A stretch of DNA of 64,000 bases. Origin: Eggerthellaceae bacterium. GTDB lineage: Bacteria > Actinomycetota > Coriobacteriia > Coriobacteriales > Eggerthellaceae. Positions 44,054 through 52,390 of this stretch are shown here, one piece after another. The stretch is from NCBI GenBank assembly GCA_017432445.1, contig JAFRJC010000034.1:1-64000 (forward strand), given 5' to 3'. The notes beneath the pieces were generated by a model. The model saw nothing but the letters and a program-made list of their open reading frames with translations. It was not told the origin of the DNA and searched no databases. Within the stretch, counting starts at the first letter, position 1. Each line of letters opens with the position of its first letter. A program made the position numbers and the translations under genes.

Positions 44054-46375
44054 ATGCGGTTCGAGTACAAGACCAGGGAGATGGATGATCCGCGGGGAAG
44101 GCCGAAGGTGTTCTTCTCATGCCACCCGTCCGATTTTTCGGAAGCGTTCGACCTGGTGGTGGAAGACGTGCTCGAGCAGGCCAACTGCGTCATCTGGTAC
44201 GATGCGGACTTGGCTCTCGGGAGCGAAGGCGCTGGTGGTGACGGCAAAGCATCCCATGACACTGGCGTTTTGGACGCGGCGCGCGAAGACGGCGTCCCCG
44301 ATTTCGATGTTGACGGCGATGCCGCCGAAGATCTTCTCAGCGTGCTCAACGACATGCAGCTGCTCGTGTTCGCCGTGACGTCGCGTTTTCTGGAGGAGCC
44401 TAACCGCGCGCGCGATGTGGAGTTACCATATGCCCTCGAGAGGCACATTCCCGTGCTGCCCATCATGCTCGAAAACGGTTTGGAATTCGAGTTCAACGAG
44501 AAGTGCGCTCCCATACAGGTGGTAAACCGCTACGTGAGCGATTCGACGGCCACGCCCTACACGGAGGTGCTGCGTGCGTTCCTGTCGTCAGTGCTCGTGG
44601 GTGACGAGCTTGCGGCTCTGGTGCGGGATGCCTTCGACGCGTACGTGTTCTTGAGTTACCGAAAGAAGAACCGCTGTCACGCGCAGCGCCTCATGCACAT
44701 CATTCACGAGAACAAGCGATTCCGCGATATTGCAATCTGGTATGACGAGTACCTCGTGCCCGGCGAAGGTTTCAACGAGGCGATCGAGGCTGCTTTCGCG
44801 AAGAGCTCGCTGTTTGCGCTCGCGGTGACGCCGCAGCTTCTCGAAAAGGGCAACTACGTCCAAGAAATCGAATATCCGATGGCGCACAAGCGCAGCGATG
44901 AAGATCGGGACCTGGAAATAGTGCCGGTTGAGATGTACGAACCGGGAAACGAGGCCTCGCGCACGAACCTCGATGAATTGGCAAGCGATTACAAGGACAT
45001 ACCCAAGGTCCAAGACGAGTACAAACGCGACGAACTCCATGCGGAGCTCGACGCAGCGCTCGATCGCCTTGGCGTTACGGCAAGCGAAGGTTCCACGAGG
45101 CACCTCTTCTTCATCGGTCTGGCGTATCTGTGCGGCATAGACGTTGAGCCGGACTACGAGCGCGCGCTCGACCTCTTGACGCAGGCAGCCACTGATGAGA
45201 AAGATCCATGCATCGATGCAACGGAGAAGCTCGCAGATATGTATCAGCGAGGCGAAGGCGTGGGGCGCGACATGGACGAGGCCATCCGCTGGCAGTGGTT
45301 GGTGGTAAAGCAGTACACCGAAGCGTACTGGAAGCACCGCGATCCCGACGAGCACAAGGGTTACGGCACGAAGCGCTTCAAAGCGCTCGTGCGCGTGGCG
45401 GACATGCTGTGCGAGGTTGGCGATACCGGTTCAGCGATGTCGGCCCTCGGAGAGGCTTTCGAGTTCTTGCGCGAGCTAGCCATCGAGGTGGGCTTGCGTG
45501 AGATGGAGCGCGATAAGGCCGTCGTGCTGAACCGGCTCGGCGATTTGAACCGGGCGCACGGGGATTTCGACCGAGCCCTCACGTGCTATGGGGAAGCAAG
45601 GCATATATACGGGAAGCTCGCGAGCCAATTGGAAACGGTGCGCGCACGGCGTGACTTGTCGATTAGCTTCGAGAGGCTTGGGGATGTGAAGCGCAGCCTG
45701 GATGACCCCACAGGAGCTGAGAATTGCTATCGGGAGGCGGGCAGAATACGCGAGGATTTGACCGGCTCCGATTTGGAGCCGCGCAACTATCGCGATCTTT
45801 CGGTGATCTACACCAAACTCGGGAGCGTCCGCAAGGATGGGGGCGATTTCCGCGGTGCGTCGCGCTTCTATAACCAGGCGCTCGAAATGGACCGAAAGCT
45901 GATGGAGGAGCTGCGTACGCCGCAGGCGAAAGACGACTACGGCGTCAGCCTAATCAAGGTGGGCGATGTGGCAAGGAAGCTCGGCAACTACGCCGAGGCG
46001 GTTGAGAAATACACCGAAGCCGAGCTTCTCTACGCTGGCCTGGTGAAAAAAGTGGGCTCCCTACGCTATCGCAAGAACCATGCCAGGTGTCTTAGCAAGC
46101 TTGCGAGCGCCTGCAAGCATTCGGGGGATGTGGATAAGGCGGCGCGCTATTACGAAAAGGCTGATGAGGAGTTTTTCGAGCTGCTCTCCTCAGCGACTGG
46201 CAACGCGACCGATATGGCCCACGACCTTGCGGTGGCATATTTTAACCATGCGCAGTTTGGCCGAAATCGGGAACTGGCCCAGAAAGCGCATGCAATCTGG
46301 GAGGATTTGAGCAGCAGCGACAAGCGTTACGAACACTATCTGGACAAAGCCGACAGATTGCTGAAAAAGCTGTAG
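44054..46375 (+). CDS. Tandem TIR-domain protein with Sel1/TPR repeats
   Basis: 773 aa from the ATG at 44054 (GGGGGCAAGAG upstream). The first TIR-like domain (~10-190) has PKVFFSCHPSDFSEAFDLV, VIWYDADLA and ARDVELPYALERHIPVLPIML. The second (~200-350) has DAYVFLSYRKKNRCHAQRLM, IAIWYDEYLVPGEGFNEAIE and YVQEIEYPMAH, where the Glu residues are candidates for NADase catalysis. A Sel1-like part (GLAYLCGIDVEPDYERALDLL) and six or more TPR helices follow (NRLGDLNRAHGDFDRALTCYGEA; YTKLGSVRKDGGDFRGASRFY). TIR-TPR proteins act in prokaryotic immunity or signalling; the first TIR seems more divergent and may be regulatory. Confidence 0.85.
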   Translation: MRFEYKTREMDDPRGRPKVFFSCHPSDFSEAFDLVVEDVLEQANCVIWYDADLALGSEGAGGDGKASHDTGVLDAAREDGVPDFDVDGDAAEDLLSVLNDMQLLVFAVTSRFLEEPNRARDVELPYALERHIPVLPIMLENGLEFEFNEKCAPIQVVNRYVSDSTATPYTEVLRAFLSSVLVGDELAALVRDAFDAYVFLSYRKKNRCHAQRLMHIIHENKRFRDIAIWYDEYLVPGEGFNEAIEAAFAKSSLFALAVTPQLLEKGNYVQEIEYPMAHKRSDEDRDLEIVPVEMYEPGNEASRTNLDELASDYKDIPKVQDEYKRDELHAELDAALDRLGVTASEGSTRHLFFIGLAYLCGIDVEPDYERALDLLTQAATDEKDPCIDATEKLADMYQRGEGVGRDMDEAIRWQWLVVKQYTEAYWKHRDPDEHKGYGTKRFKALVRVADMLCEVGDTGSAMSALGEAFEFLRELAIEVGLREMERDKAVVLNRLGDLNRAHGDFDRALTCYGEARHIYGKLASQLETVRARRDLSISFERLGDVKRSLDDPTGAENCYREAGRIREDLTGSDLEPRNYRDLSVIYTKLGSVRKDGGDFRGASRFYNQALEMDRKLMEELRTPQAKDDYGVSLIKVGDVARKLGNYAEAVEKYTEAELLYAGLVKKVGSLRYRKNHARCLSKLASACKHSGDVDKAARYYEKADEEFFELLSSATGNATDMAHDLAVAYFNHAQFGRNRELAQKAHAIWEDLSSSDKRYEHYLDKADRLLKKL

Positions 46376-46501
46376 ATAGGACGGGGCTGGTATTCAGGGT
46401 TAGATTCCGCTGCTTTCGCAACCTGTGCTACAAGCGTTACCGTGATAGGGCTAGACGCTGCGCATCCAAGCTCCGATTACGCGCGCCCCAAGAATCGAGA
46501 G

Positions 46502-47284
46502 CTATTCTCTCGTGGTCACGAGCGTTGCGTATCTCCATCCGAAGATCTCGATGCACGAAGGGTCGAGGATTTTCGTGCCGTCGTGACCATAGTAAAAATT
46601 GGAGAGCTCTTCGGCGGTCAGGTAATCTATGGATGAAGCGGAGTCGATGATCCAGAATCCGATGACGCTTCCATCTGCGGCCCGGTCGGCATGGTATATG
46701 ACAATCCAATGGGTGCCAGTGATGTCGCCTTCGCCGGTATGTCCGCCCTCGCGCATCATCTCGCCATAGACGCTTACGTTTAACATGATGCCTTCGTCGA
46801 GCATGTCGGCCATCATGACGATCGTAGGCGCATCATCCCAGGCGTCCACGTGTGCAGCCATGGAATTGCGAGGCAGGAGCTGATCGTAAACGGCCAACAT
46901 ATCGTCAATCGTCATGCCGCCGGAAGTCGGGTCGCACAGCTTCCGTTGCGTTACGTAGTTTACGATGTCGGCTTCTGTGTATACCGAACCGGTGACGAGG
47001 TTGAGCGTGTTCGCGACCACGCATTGCCCGCAGGTGCCCCACAGCCCCGCATTGCCCTGCGTGCTCACGATGTAGGATGAGCTCACGTCCCAGGAAAGCG
47101 GTACGAGCACCTTGTAGCGTCCGATGAAGGTCTTATCTTCCAAACTCGCCGATTGAGACGAGCTCGCCTCTTCTGCTGTTGGCGGTGTGGTCGTCGAACA
47201 TCCCGGCAGTGCCAGAACGAGGCACAGGAGGACCACGACGGCTTTCCCCGCCATAAGCAGCGCGCTTGAAAGGTCCCTGTGCAT
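46502..47284 (-). CDS. Lipoprotein with C39/papain-like cysteine peptidase domain
   Basis: 260 aa from the ATG at 47284; an upstream in-frame start at 47383 would bury the signal. The N-terminus is a lipoprotein signal with lipobox LPGC (VVVLLCLVLALPGCSTT). The mature domain has GLWGTCGQCVVANTLNLVTG (candidate catalytic Cys), GTHWIVIYHADR (His) and FWIIDSAS (Asp), the pattern of papain-fold C39-type peptidases. It would act on the outer face of the cytoplasmic membrane. It is convergent with the TIR-TPR gene. Substrate unknown. Confidence 0.72.
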   Translation of the reverse strand: MHRDLSSALLMAGKAVVVLLCLVLALPGCSTTTPPTAEEASSSQSASLEDKTFIGRYKVLVPLSWDVSSSYIVSTQGNAGLWGTCGQCVVANTLNLVTGSVYTEADIVNYVTQRKLCDPTSGGMTIDDMLAVYDQLLPRNSMAAHVDAWDDAPTIVMMADMLDEGIMLNVSVYGEMMREGGHTGEGDITGTHWIVIYHADRAADGSVIGFWIIDSASSIDYLTAEELSNFYYGHDGTKILDPSCIEIFGWRYATLVTTRE

Positions 47285-47386
47285 AATCTCGTCGCTTTCG
47301 TGGCTTGGCGTGCTCGCGAATGCAATCATCTTACACGAGTTCGAGGATGAGTTACCGCCAAGACCAGCCTGGCAATCCCTCACTAG

Positions 47387-47500
47387 CTAATGAGCAAAAA
47401 AGCCTCCCATTTTGAATCCGTTGTATTCGGCTGTCTTTCTGATCGCCTCCTCGGAGCCGAACGTCCGCCAATCATCGTGGGTGTATCTGCGGCTTCTCAT
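47387..47500 (-). other. Possible 37-codon ORF or gene remnant
   Basis: A short frame reads MRSRRYTHDDWRTFGS, then a hydrophilic helix, and ends GGFFAH. There is no good ribosome binding site and no recognised family. It lies in the 359-base space between the lipoprotein and the Fur-type gene. It could be chance, a small protein or the end of a lost gene. Confidence 0.2.
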
Positions 47501-47581
47501 TGCAACACACACTCTCTCGCGGCGCAATGACTGCTTGAATCTGCCCAGGAGACAAATACTGTTCTTGTGTTTCTGTCAAAT

Positions 47582-47610
47582 CGCTTATTGATATTCTTTA
47601 TCAATAAGCG
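47582..47610 (+). promoter_or_regulatory. Perfect palindromic operator upstream of the Fur/PerR gene
   Basis: CGCTTATTGATA (47582-47593) and TATCAATAAGCG (47599-47610) are perfect inverted repeats around TTCTT. The AT-rich TTGATA-N5-TATCAA core resembles PerR/Fur boxes. It lies 33 bases before the regulator's start, followed by TATAAAG, so autoregulation of the regulator and the downstream rubrerythrin fusion is likely. Confidence 0.7.
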
Positions 47611-47643
47611 TATAAAGAATATGCGAGCAAAAAGGAGAGGGCC

Positions 47644-48033
47644 ATGGCGTCGCGCAACACGGTACAGCAGAGGATTATCGCTGAGCAGCTAAGGCAGCTG
47701 CACAGCCATCCGACTGCCGACGAGGTGTATCAGGCGGTGGCACAACAGCGGCCGTCCATCAGCAAGGCAACCGTGTATCGGACGCTCAACAAGATGGTCG
47801 AGGCCGGCGAAGCCGTGCGTGTGGTTGTGGGCACGGGTGCCGAACGGTTCGACCACCGAGCCGATCCCCATTGCCATGTTTCGTGCGTCAGGTGCGGAAA
47901 GGTCGAGGACGTGTGTGCGGGCTCGTTTGCCGACGGGGTCGACCGCGCTGCCGCCGCTGCCGCCTCGGGTTACGAGATCCTGAGCCACGATTTGGTCTTC
48001 GAGGGAGTTTGCCCTGCGTGCCAGCAGGCCTAA
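47644..48033 (+). CDS. Fur family transcriptional regulator, PerR-like
   Basis: 129-aa metal-dependent repressor. The N-terminal winged helix has HPTADEVYQAVAQQRPSISKATVYRTLNKMVEAGE; the C-terminal half has FDHRADPHCHVSCVRCGKVEDV and the second zinc pair VCPACQQA, giving a structural Cys4 zinc site. The DP-HCH segment is typical of PerR/Fur. Its adjacency to a peroxide-reducing rubrerythrin fusion 15 bases downstream argues for a PerR-type peroxide response. AAGGAGAGGGCC precedes the ATG and a perfect palindrome lies upstream. Confidence 0.9.
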   Translation: MASRNTVQQRIIAEQLRQLHSHPTADEVYQAVAQQRPSISKATVYRTLNKMVEAGEAVRVVVGTGAERFDHRADPHCHVSCVRCGKVEDVCAGSFADGVDRAAAAAASGYEILSHDLVFEGVCPACQQA

Positions 48034-48048
48034 CTGGAAAGGAGCTCT

Positions 48049-49395
48049 ATGGGCGATACTATCGACAACAAGGCGTTTCACCAGTTCAGTTACGGGTTGT
48101 TTCTCCTGACGTCCCAAGCGGGCGGTCGCGATAACGGCTGCATCGTCAATACGGCGGTACAGTCGGCTTCGGAGCCGCGCCAGGTCAGCTTGTCGTGCGT
48201 GAAGGGCTCGTGCACCCAGGAGATGATCGACGAGGCAGGAGCGTTCTGCATCTCGGTCCTCACCGAAAGCACGCCCAACGCGTTCTTCAAGCACTTCGGC
48301 ATGCAGAGCGGTCATGACGTGGACAAGTTCGAGGAAAGCGCAAAGGCCCAGATCCTCGGGGGCGAGATTGCCAGGTGTGCGGCCGGGCTCGTGTACGAGA
48401 AGACGGCCAACGCGTTTTTCAGCTGCAAGGTGACTGTGCGCGAGGACTTGGGAAGCCATGTGATGTACAACGCGGAGGTCATCGAGGCGAGGCGTTTGAG
48501 CGACGAGCCTTCGATAACCTACGATTACTACCGTCGCGTGACGAAGAAGCAGGACGCACCTGCCGAAAGCAAGCCCCAAGGCACGATAGTCGCGTGGAAG
48601 TGCTCCGTTTGCGGCTACATCTACGAAGGGGCCGAGTTGCCGGCCGATTTCATCTGCCCGCTGTGCAAGCATGGCGCAGAAGATTTCGAGCCCGTGTACG
48701 AACAAGTCGAAACCATTGCTGCGGCAGCCGCTGCGGCTGAGGTTGCAAGCAAGGTAACAAGCGCCGGCGAGGAAAAGGACGGCGCTGAGATTCAAGGAGG
48801 TACTGGTATGGACAAGTGGGTATGCACGGTTTGCGGTTACATCTACGAGGGCGAGCAGCCTCCTGAGGCGTGCCCGGTCTGCAAGGCACCGGCGAGCGCC
48901 TTCAAGAAGGTCGAGGGCGAGCTCAAGCTGGCCGCCGAGCACGAGTTTGGCATCTACGCAAAGACCGTGAAAGACAATCCCGACATTTCCGACGAGGACA
49001 AGGCCTACATCTTCGAGCAACTGAAGGCTAACTTCAACGGCGAGTGCTCCGAGGTGGGCATGTACCTGTGCATGGCTCGCATCGCGCATCGCGAGGGCTA
49101 TCCCGAGGTCGGTCTGTACTGGGAGAAGGCCGCTTACGAAGAGGCTGAGCATGCGGCGAAGTTCGCAGAGCTCTTGGGCGAGGACCTGGAGCCCAACATG
49201 AAGGCCGACACGAAGGCCAACCTGGCTTGGCGTGTCGACTGCGAATTCGGTGCTACGCAGGGCAAGTTCGACCTGGCCGCTTGCGCCAAGAAGAACAACC
49301 TCGACGCCATCCATGACACCGTTCACGAGATGGCTCGCGACGAGGCCCGTCACGGCAAGGCGCTGCAGGGTCTGCTGGAGCGTTACTTCAAGTAA
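48049..49395 (+). CDS. Flavin reductase-rubredoxin-rubredoxin-rubrerythrin fusion
   Basis: 448 aa in four parts: flavin reductase-like domain (1-165; [32 protein letters not shown]), rubredoxin (~182-230; [24 protein letters not shown]), a second rubredoxin-like knuckle (~255-285; [18 protein letters not shown]), and a rubrerythrin diiron domain (~290-448; [27 protein letters not shown]). It would pass electrons from NAD(P)H via FMN and rubredoxin to a diiron site that reduces peroxide. An alanine-rich linker joins the halves, and a strong internal start (AAGGAGGT, ATG 48808) may yield a free rubrerythrin. It is probably controlled by the upstream PerR-like gene. Confidence 0.9.
   Translation: MGDTIDNKAFHQFSYGLFLLTSQAGGRDNGCIVNTAVQSASEPRQVSLSCVKGSCTQEMIDEAGAFCISVLTESTPNAFFKHFGMQSGHDVDKFEESAKAQILGGEIARCAAGLVYEKTANAFFSCKVTVREDLGSHVMYNAEVIEARRLSDEPSITYDYYRRVTKKQDAPAESKPQGTIVAWKCSVCGYIYEGAELPADFICPLCKHGAEDFEPVYEQVETIAAAAAAAEVASKVTSAGEEKDGAEIQGGTGMDKWVCTVCGYIYEGEQPPEACPVCKAPASAFKKVEGELKLAAEHEFGIYAKTVKDNPDISDEDKAYIFEQLKANFNGECSEVGMYLCMARIAHREGYPEVGLYWEKAAYEEAEHAAKFAELLGEDLEPNMKADTKANLAWRVDCEFGATQGKFDLAACAKKNNLDAIHDTVHEMARDEARHGKALQGLLERYFK
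48794..48810 (+). promoter_or_regulatory. Internal ribosome binding site and start within the rubrerythrin fusion
   Basis: AAGGAGGT (48794-48801), six bases before ATG 48808, in frame with the fusion at residue 254 ([15 protein letters not shown]). Translation from here would give a 195-aa stand-alone rubrerythrin. The site reads as the preserved start of a formerly separate gene. Confidence 0.7.
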
Positions 49396-49417
49396 GCGTT
49401 GCCTCTGACGCCGATTG

Positions 49418-49445
49418 GGCCCCGCCGCGTTCGCGCGGTGGGGCC
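49418..49445 (+). terminator. Rho-independent terminator
   Basis: 12-bp stem GGCCCCGCCGCG/CGCGGTGGGGCC with one wobble and loop TTCG, followed by GTTTT, 22 bases after the rubrerythrin fusion stop codon. Confidence 0.85.
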
Positions 49446-49460
49446 GTTTTCGGTTTGCCC

Positions 49461-49533
49461 GAATGCGACAGAGGGTGTGACAGGGTCATGTGATTTATCA
49501 CATTGAATGCGACAAATCACACGACGCTGTCAC
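49461..49533. promoter_or_regulatory. Nested palindromes and direct repeats before the DUF3783 gene
   Basis: ATGTGATTTATCACAT (49488-49503) is a perfect palindrome. GTGACAG and CTGTCAC form an outer inverted pair, and GAATGCGACA occurs twice (49461-49470 and 49505-49514). This layered symmetry in a promoter-sized region suggests one or two dimeric repressor or activator sites. The regulator is unknown. Confidence 0.45.
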
Positions 49534-49558
49534 ATGATTAGGTACAGAGGGGATGAAC

Positions 49559-49999
49559 GTGGCGAAAAAACCGACGAAAAAGGGCAAGGGCGGCAGCAAG
49601 CAAGCGCAGCCTTCGGGTCCGATGGCGGCATTGTACAACCTCGACGCCGGTACGCCGCGTGGCGACGCCGTGCGCGCCGTCCTCGCACAGCGAGGCATCA
49701 GAGTGAAGACGGTTACCGCCGATCATCTGAACGACCCCGTGGGGGCTGTGGCCGGCCTGCCGGGATTCAAGCCGACGAGCCGTCCATTAGAGGGCGAAAT
49801 CCCCACATGCGAGTTCATGCTGCTCAACAACGTGACGTCTGCCAAGCTGAACGAGCTCCTGGCCTCCATGCGCGAAGCTGACTGTTCAGTTGGCTGCAAG
49901 GCGCAGGTCACGCAGCACAATCGGCTTTGGCCGTTCGCAATGCTCGTGCGCGAGGTTTCGCGCGAGCACGAACTCATGATGGCTCGGGAGCAAGAGTAG
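49559..49999 (+). CDS. DUF3783 protein
   Basis: 146 aa from the GTG at 49559, favoured because AGAGGGG lies seven bases upstream; an ATG two codons earlier is possible but too close. After a basic N-terminus (KKPTKKGKGG), the protein has LYNLDAGTPRGDAVRAVLAQRGIRV and the DUF3783 region CEFMLLNNVTSAKLNELLASM with VTQHNRLWPFAMLVREV. Function of the family is unknown. It is preceded by nested palindromes and followed by a 12-bp hairpin. Confidence 0.75.
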   Translation: MAKKPTKKGKGGSKQAQPSGPMAALYNLDAGTPRGDAVRAVLAQRGIRVKTVTADHLNDPVGAVAGLPGFKPTSRPLEGEIPTCEFMLLNNVTSAKLNELLASMREADCSVGCKAQVTQHNRLWPFAMLVREVSREHELMMAREQE

Positions 50000-50011
50000 C
50001 TAAAAGAACCG

Positions 50012-50035
50012 GCGGGATGGGGTACCCCGTCCCGC
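50012..50035. terminator. Palindrome after the DUF3783 gene
   Basis: GCGGGATGGGGTACCCCGTCCCGC pairs over 12 bp with one wobble, 13 bases after the stop codon. The GGGGTACCCCGTCCC half recurs in the long palindrome at 61941-62029. Terminator or repeat element. Confidence 0.5.
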
Positions 50036-50168
50036 TTCCAGGCATCTGCCCCACCTAGCTGGGTTGTCTTGCGCTTTTGGCATCATGTTGGTCATTATCA
50101 CGTTCAACAGGCGCGATTCTTCGATGATATAATTCATAATTGCAAGCGCGCCTAGGAGGTGGTGGTCA

Positions 50169-50429
50169 ATGCCGGTGGTTTCCCGTTTCCAAGACATACG
50201 CATTGCCATGTATTACGACGATCTCGGCCCTTCGCAGCTTCATGCCGAGTATGCAGGATGCAAGGCGATCGTGGATATCGCGAATTGCTGCGTGATAAAG
50301 GGGGCCCTTCCCAGCAGGGAGCTGAAGCTTGTTCTCGCTTGGGTCGAACTTCATAAAGACGAACTCATGCATAACTGGGAGCTGGCACTAGACGGCGAAG
50401 AGCTGCAGCAGGTCAAACCGCTCGCGTAA
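50169..50429 (+). CDS. DUF4160 protein
   Basis: 86-aa protein of the DUF4160 type: FQDIRIAMYYDDLGPSQLHAEYAG followed by the conserved GALPSRELKLVLAWVELHKDELMHNWELA. AGGAGGTGGTGGTCA precedes the ATG and a TATAAT lies at 50128-50133. It is encoded ten bases upstream of a DUF2442 protein, a pairing seen in many bacteria and suspected to be a toxin-antitoxin-like or regulatory module; the biochemical role is not established. Confidence 0.8.
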   Translation: MPVVSRFQDIRIAMYYDDLGPSQLHAEYAGCKAIVDIANCCVIKGALPSRELKLVLAWVELHKDELMHNWELALDGEELQQVKPLA

Positions 50430-50439
50430 GGGAGATGAC

Positions 50440-51216
50440 ATGGACTATTATCCGGAAGTCGTGCAAGCTGTCGCGGGCGATGGTTACAGCGTCTATGCGT
50501 ACTTTTCCGATGGATCCATTCGCAAAGTCGAAATGAAGCCGCTCATCGACAAGGGCGGTGTTTTCGCCCAGCTGTCCGATGCCGCCCTCTTTGACAATTG
50601 CCTCACGGTAATGGGCGGCACCGTCGCATGGGATGTGGCGGGCAATCGCGATGAGACGAGATGCATCGACCTGAATCCGTTTAACGTTTACGAGAACTGC
50701 GAGCCCGTATCCGATCCGCTTGGCGAAACGGACGAGGAAAGATTCCCCGTTTCAGCTGAGGTGCCGGAGGAGCCGGTTGTGAGGAAAGTCGTGTATGACG
50801 GCTATATCGATGGCAGCTTCTACGGATTCGACGATCAGGCTGTGTTCAAGACCCAGGACGGCTCGTATTGGCGGCAGGTCAACTATCGCTACTGGGAGTA
50901 CATCACGCACAATCCCAAGGTGCTCATCGAGGATGTGGGCGGCAAGCTCATGATGACGGTGGCCGGCGAAACCACAGAGGTTGAACGCCTCGACGGAGTC
51001 GAGGAAGTCACGATCGATGGCGAGTTCAACGGCTGGAACGGCAAGAGGAGCTACAAGCTATCCGATGGCCAGCAATGGGAGGAGATCGGCTACCGGTACA
51101 AGTACCGCCGCGCCGACAACCCGGATGCGTTTATCGTCAGGCATGGCGAGGCGACCCTCATGTACGTCGACGGCATCCACGCCCGCGTCGAGCGCGTGAA
51201 AGAAGATGCGGTTTAG
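50440..51216 (+). CDS. DUF2442 protein with duplicated C-terminal repeat
   Basis: 258 aa. The N-terminal ~90 residues are DUF2442 (VVQAVAGDGYSVYAYFSDGSIRKVEMKPLI; GGTVAWDVAGNRDETRCIDL). Unlike the usual 80-110-aa family member, it has a C-terminal extension with two similar ~65-residue units: YIDGSFYGFDDQAVFKTQDG-YWRQVNYRY and TIDGEFNGWNGKRSYKLSDG-QWEEIGYRYKY, each followed by a beta-rich tail ending in a V-E-R segment. GGGAGATGAC precedes the ATG; it is coupled to the DUF4160 gene. The extra units may bind a ligand or partner. Confidence 0.75.
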   Translation: MDYYPEVVQAVAGDGYSVYAYFSDGSIRKVEMKPLIDKGGVFAQLSDAALFDNCLTVMGGTVAWDVAGNRDETRCIDLNPFNVYENCEPVSDPLGETDEERFPVSAEVPEEPVVRKVVYDGYIDGSFYGFDDQAVFKTQDGSYWRQVNYRYWEYITHNPKVLIEDVGGKLMMTVAGETTEVERLDGVEEVTIDGEFNGWNGKRSYKLSDGQQWEEIGYRYKYRRADNPDAFIVRHGEATLMYVDGIHARVERVKEDAV

Positions 51217-51274
51217 GACGGCCTCGTTTCGTCTGAATAGCAGGTCTTTTTGCCAGTTTGTAATCGATGTCGCT

Positions 51275-51300
51275 GACCGGAGGGGCAGTCTCCTTCGGTC
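51275..51300. repeat. Short hairpin of the GGGGCAGTCTCC family
   Basis: GACCGGAGG (51275-51283) pairs with CCTTCGGTC (51292-51300) with one wobble; the centre GGGGCAGTCTCC matches the recurrent motif. It lies between the DUF2442 gene and the EamA transporter and could end the former transcript. Confidence 0.5.
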
Positions 51301-51323
51301 GCGTTTTTCTTGAAGGAATGCGC

Positions 51324-52211
51324 GTGGACGAGCGTAAAACCCAAATCATCGGCTATGCATTTGCCGTGCTCCAGGCGGTCCTGTACTCGACCATGGGCAT
51401 TTTCGGCAAGCTCCTCTACGCTACTGGAATGGACTCGCAGCAGGCCGTGATCCTGCGCTTCATCTGCTCGACGGTGTTGCTCGGAGCCTTCATGCTCGTG
51501 TGGCGCAAGGAAAGGCTCGTCAGTCGTGACAAGGCCGTGTATCTGCAGGCTGTGTTCTACTTTATGTCGGCGTTTCTGTACTTCTTCGCCGTCGAGCGCA
51601 TGAATGCGGGCATCACGACCGTGTTCTTCTACCTGTATCCCGCCATGGTTGCAGCTATAAACTTGGGCGTATTCCATGAGAAACTCACCGTTTCGGTTGC
51701 CGTTGCGCTCATCCTGTCGATACTGGGCCTCGTGCTGATTTCGGGAATCGTCGGCGGCGAGCTGGTGCTAGATCCGCTCGGACTCGTGTTCGCGCTTGCA
51801 TCTGCCTTGTCTTTCGCCATCTACACCGTGCTTATCCAGGTGACGGGGCGCACCGAGGGATCCTTCACCGTCACATTCACGTTGAGCTGGACGAGCCTGC
51901 TCGCCTCATGCATCGTCTTCGCCCCGTCGGTGCCCGCCATGCTCTCGCTCACGACGTATCAGATCGCAGTCGGCTGCACAATGGCGCTTGCGAACACGAT
52001 TTTGCCGGTCGTACTCTACATCCAGGCTGTCAAGTACATCGGGGGAACGAAGACTTCGCTCATCGGTATCAGCGAGACCCCGTTTTCACTGCTGTTTGCC
52101 TTCCTCATCCTCGGCGAGACCATCGCATTCATGGAAGGCGTGGGCATCGTTCTCATCATCGGGGGCATCGTCGCCATAACCGTTGGACCTTTGCTGGGAA
52201 AGCAGGACTAG
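51324..52211 (+). CDS. DMT/EamA family transporter
   Basis: 295 aa from the GTG at 51324, which has GAAGGA six bases upstream; the ATG at 51318 directly abuts that site. Ten hydrophobic segments form two EamA repeats (YAFAVLQAVLYSTMGIFGKLLYA ... YPAMVAAINLGVF; second repeat LGLVFALASALSFAIYTVLIQ ... FLILGETIAFMEGVGIVLIIGGI). It exports or exchanges a small metabolite; substrate unknown. A fragment of a closely similar gene lies at 55971-56074. Confidence 0.88.
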   Translation: MDERKTQIIGYAFAVLQAVLYSTMGIFGKLLYATGMDSQQAVILRFICSTVLLGAFMLVWRKERLVSRDKAVYLQAVFYFMSAFLYFFAVERMNAGITTVFFYLYPAMVAAINLGVFHEKLTVSVAVALILSILGLVLISGIVGGELVLDPLGLVFALASALSFAIYTVLIQVTGRTEGSFTVTFTLSWTSLLASCIVFAPSVPAMLSLTTYQIAVGCTMALANTILPVVLYIQAVKYIGGTKTSLIGISETPFSLLFAFLILGETIAFMEGVGIVLIIGGIVAITVGPLLGKQD

Positions 52212-52390
52212 AAAGCATCGTGGCTAACAGGTGATATGGCGTCCTGCACGCTCCCATTGACGCTGCCTTTGGGTCATCATCGAGATTATCGTCATTCCCA
52301 ATGGGCCGTCCGTGCTTTATCTTGTACTTGACGTCTTAAAGACAATGGCGGCGACGATGCTGATTCGCCGTGCAAGATGATAGGAGCGGT

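Noticed and set aside
27215-46375. Prophage or integrative element
   Set aside because: No integrase, transposase, tRNA attachment site, phage structural gene or visible GC shift was found in or around the block.
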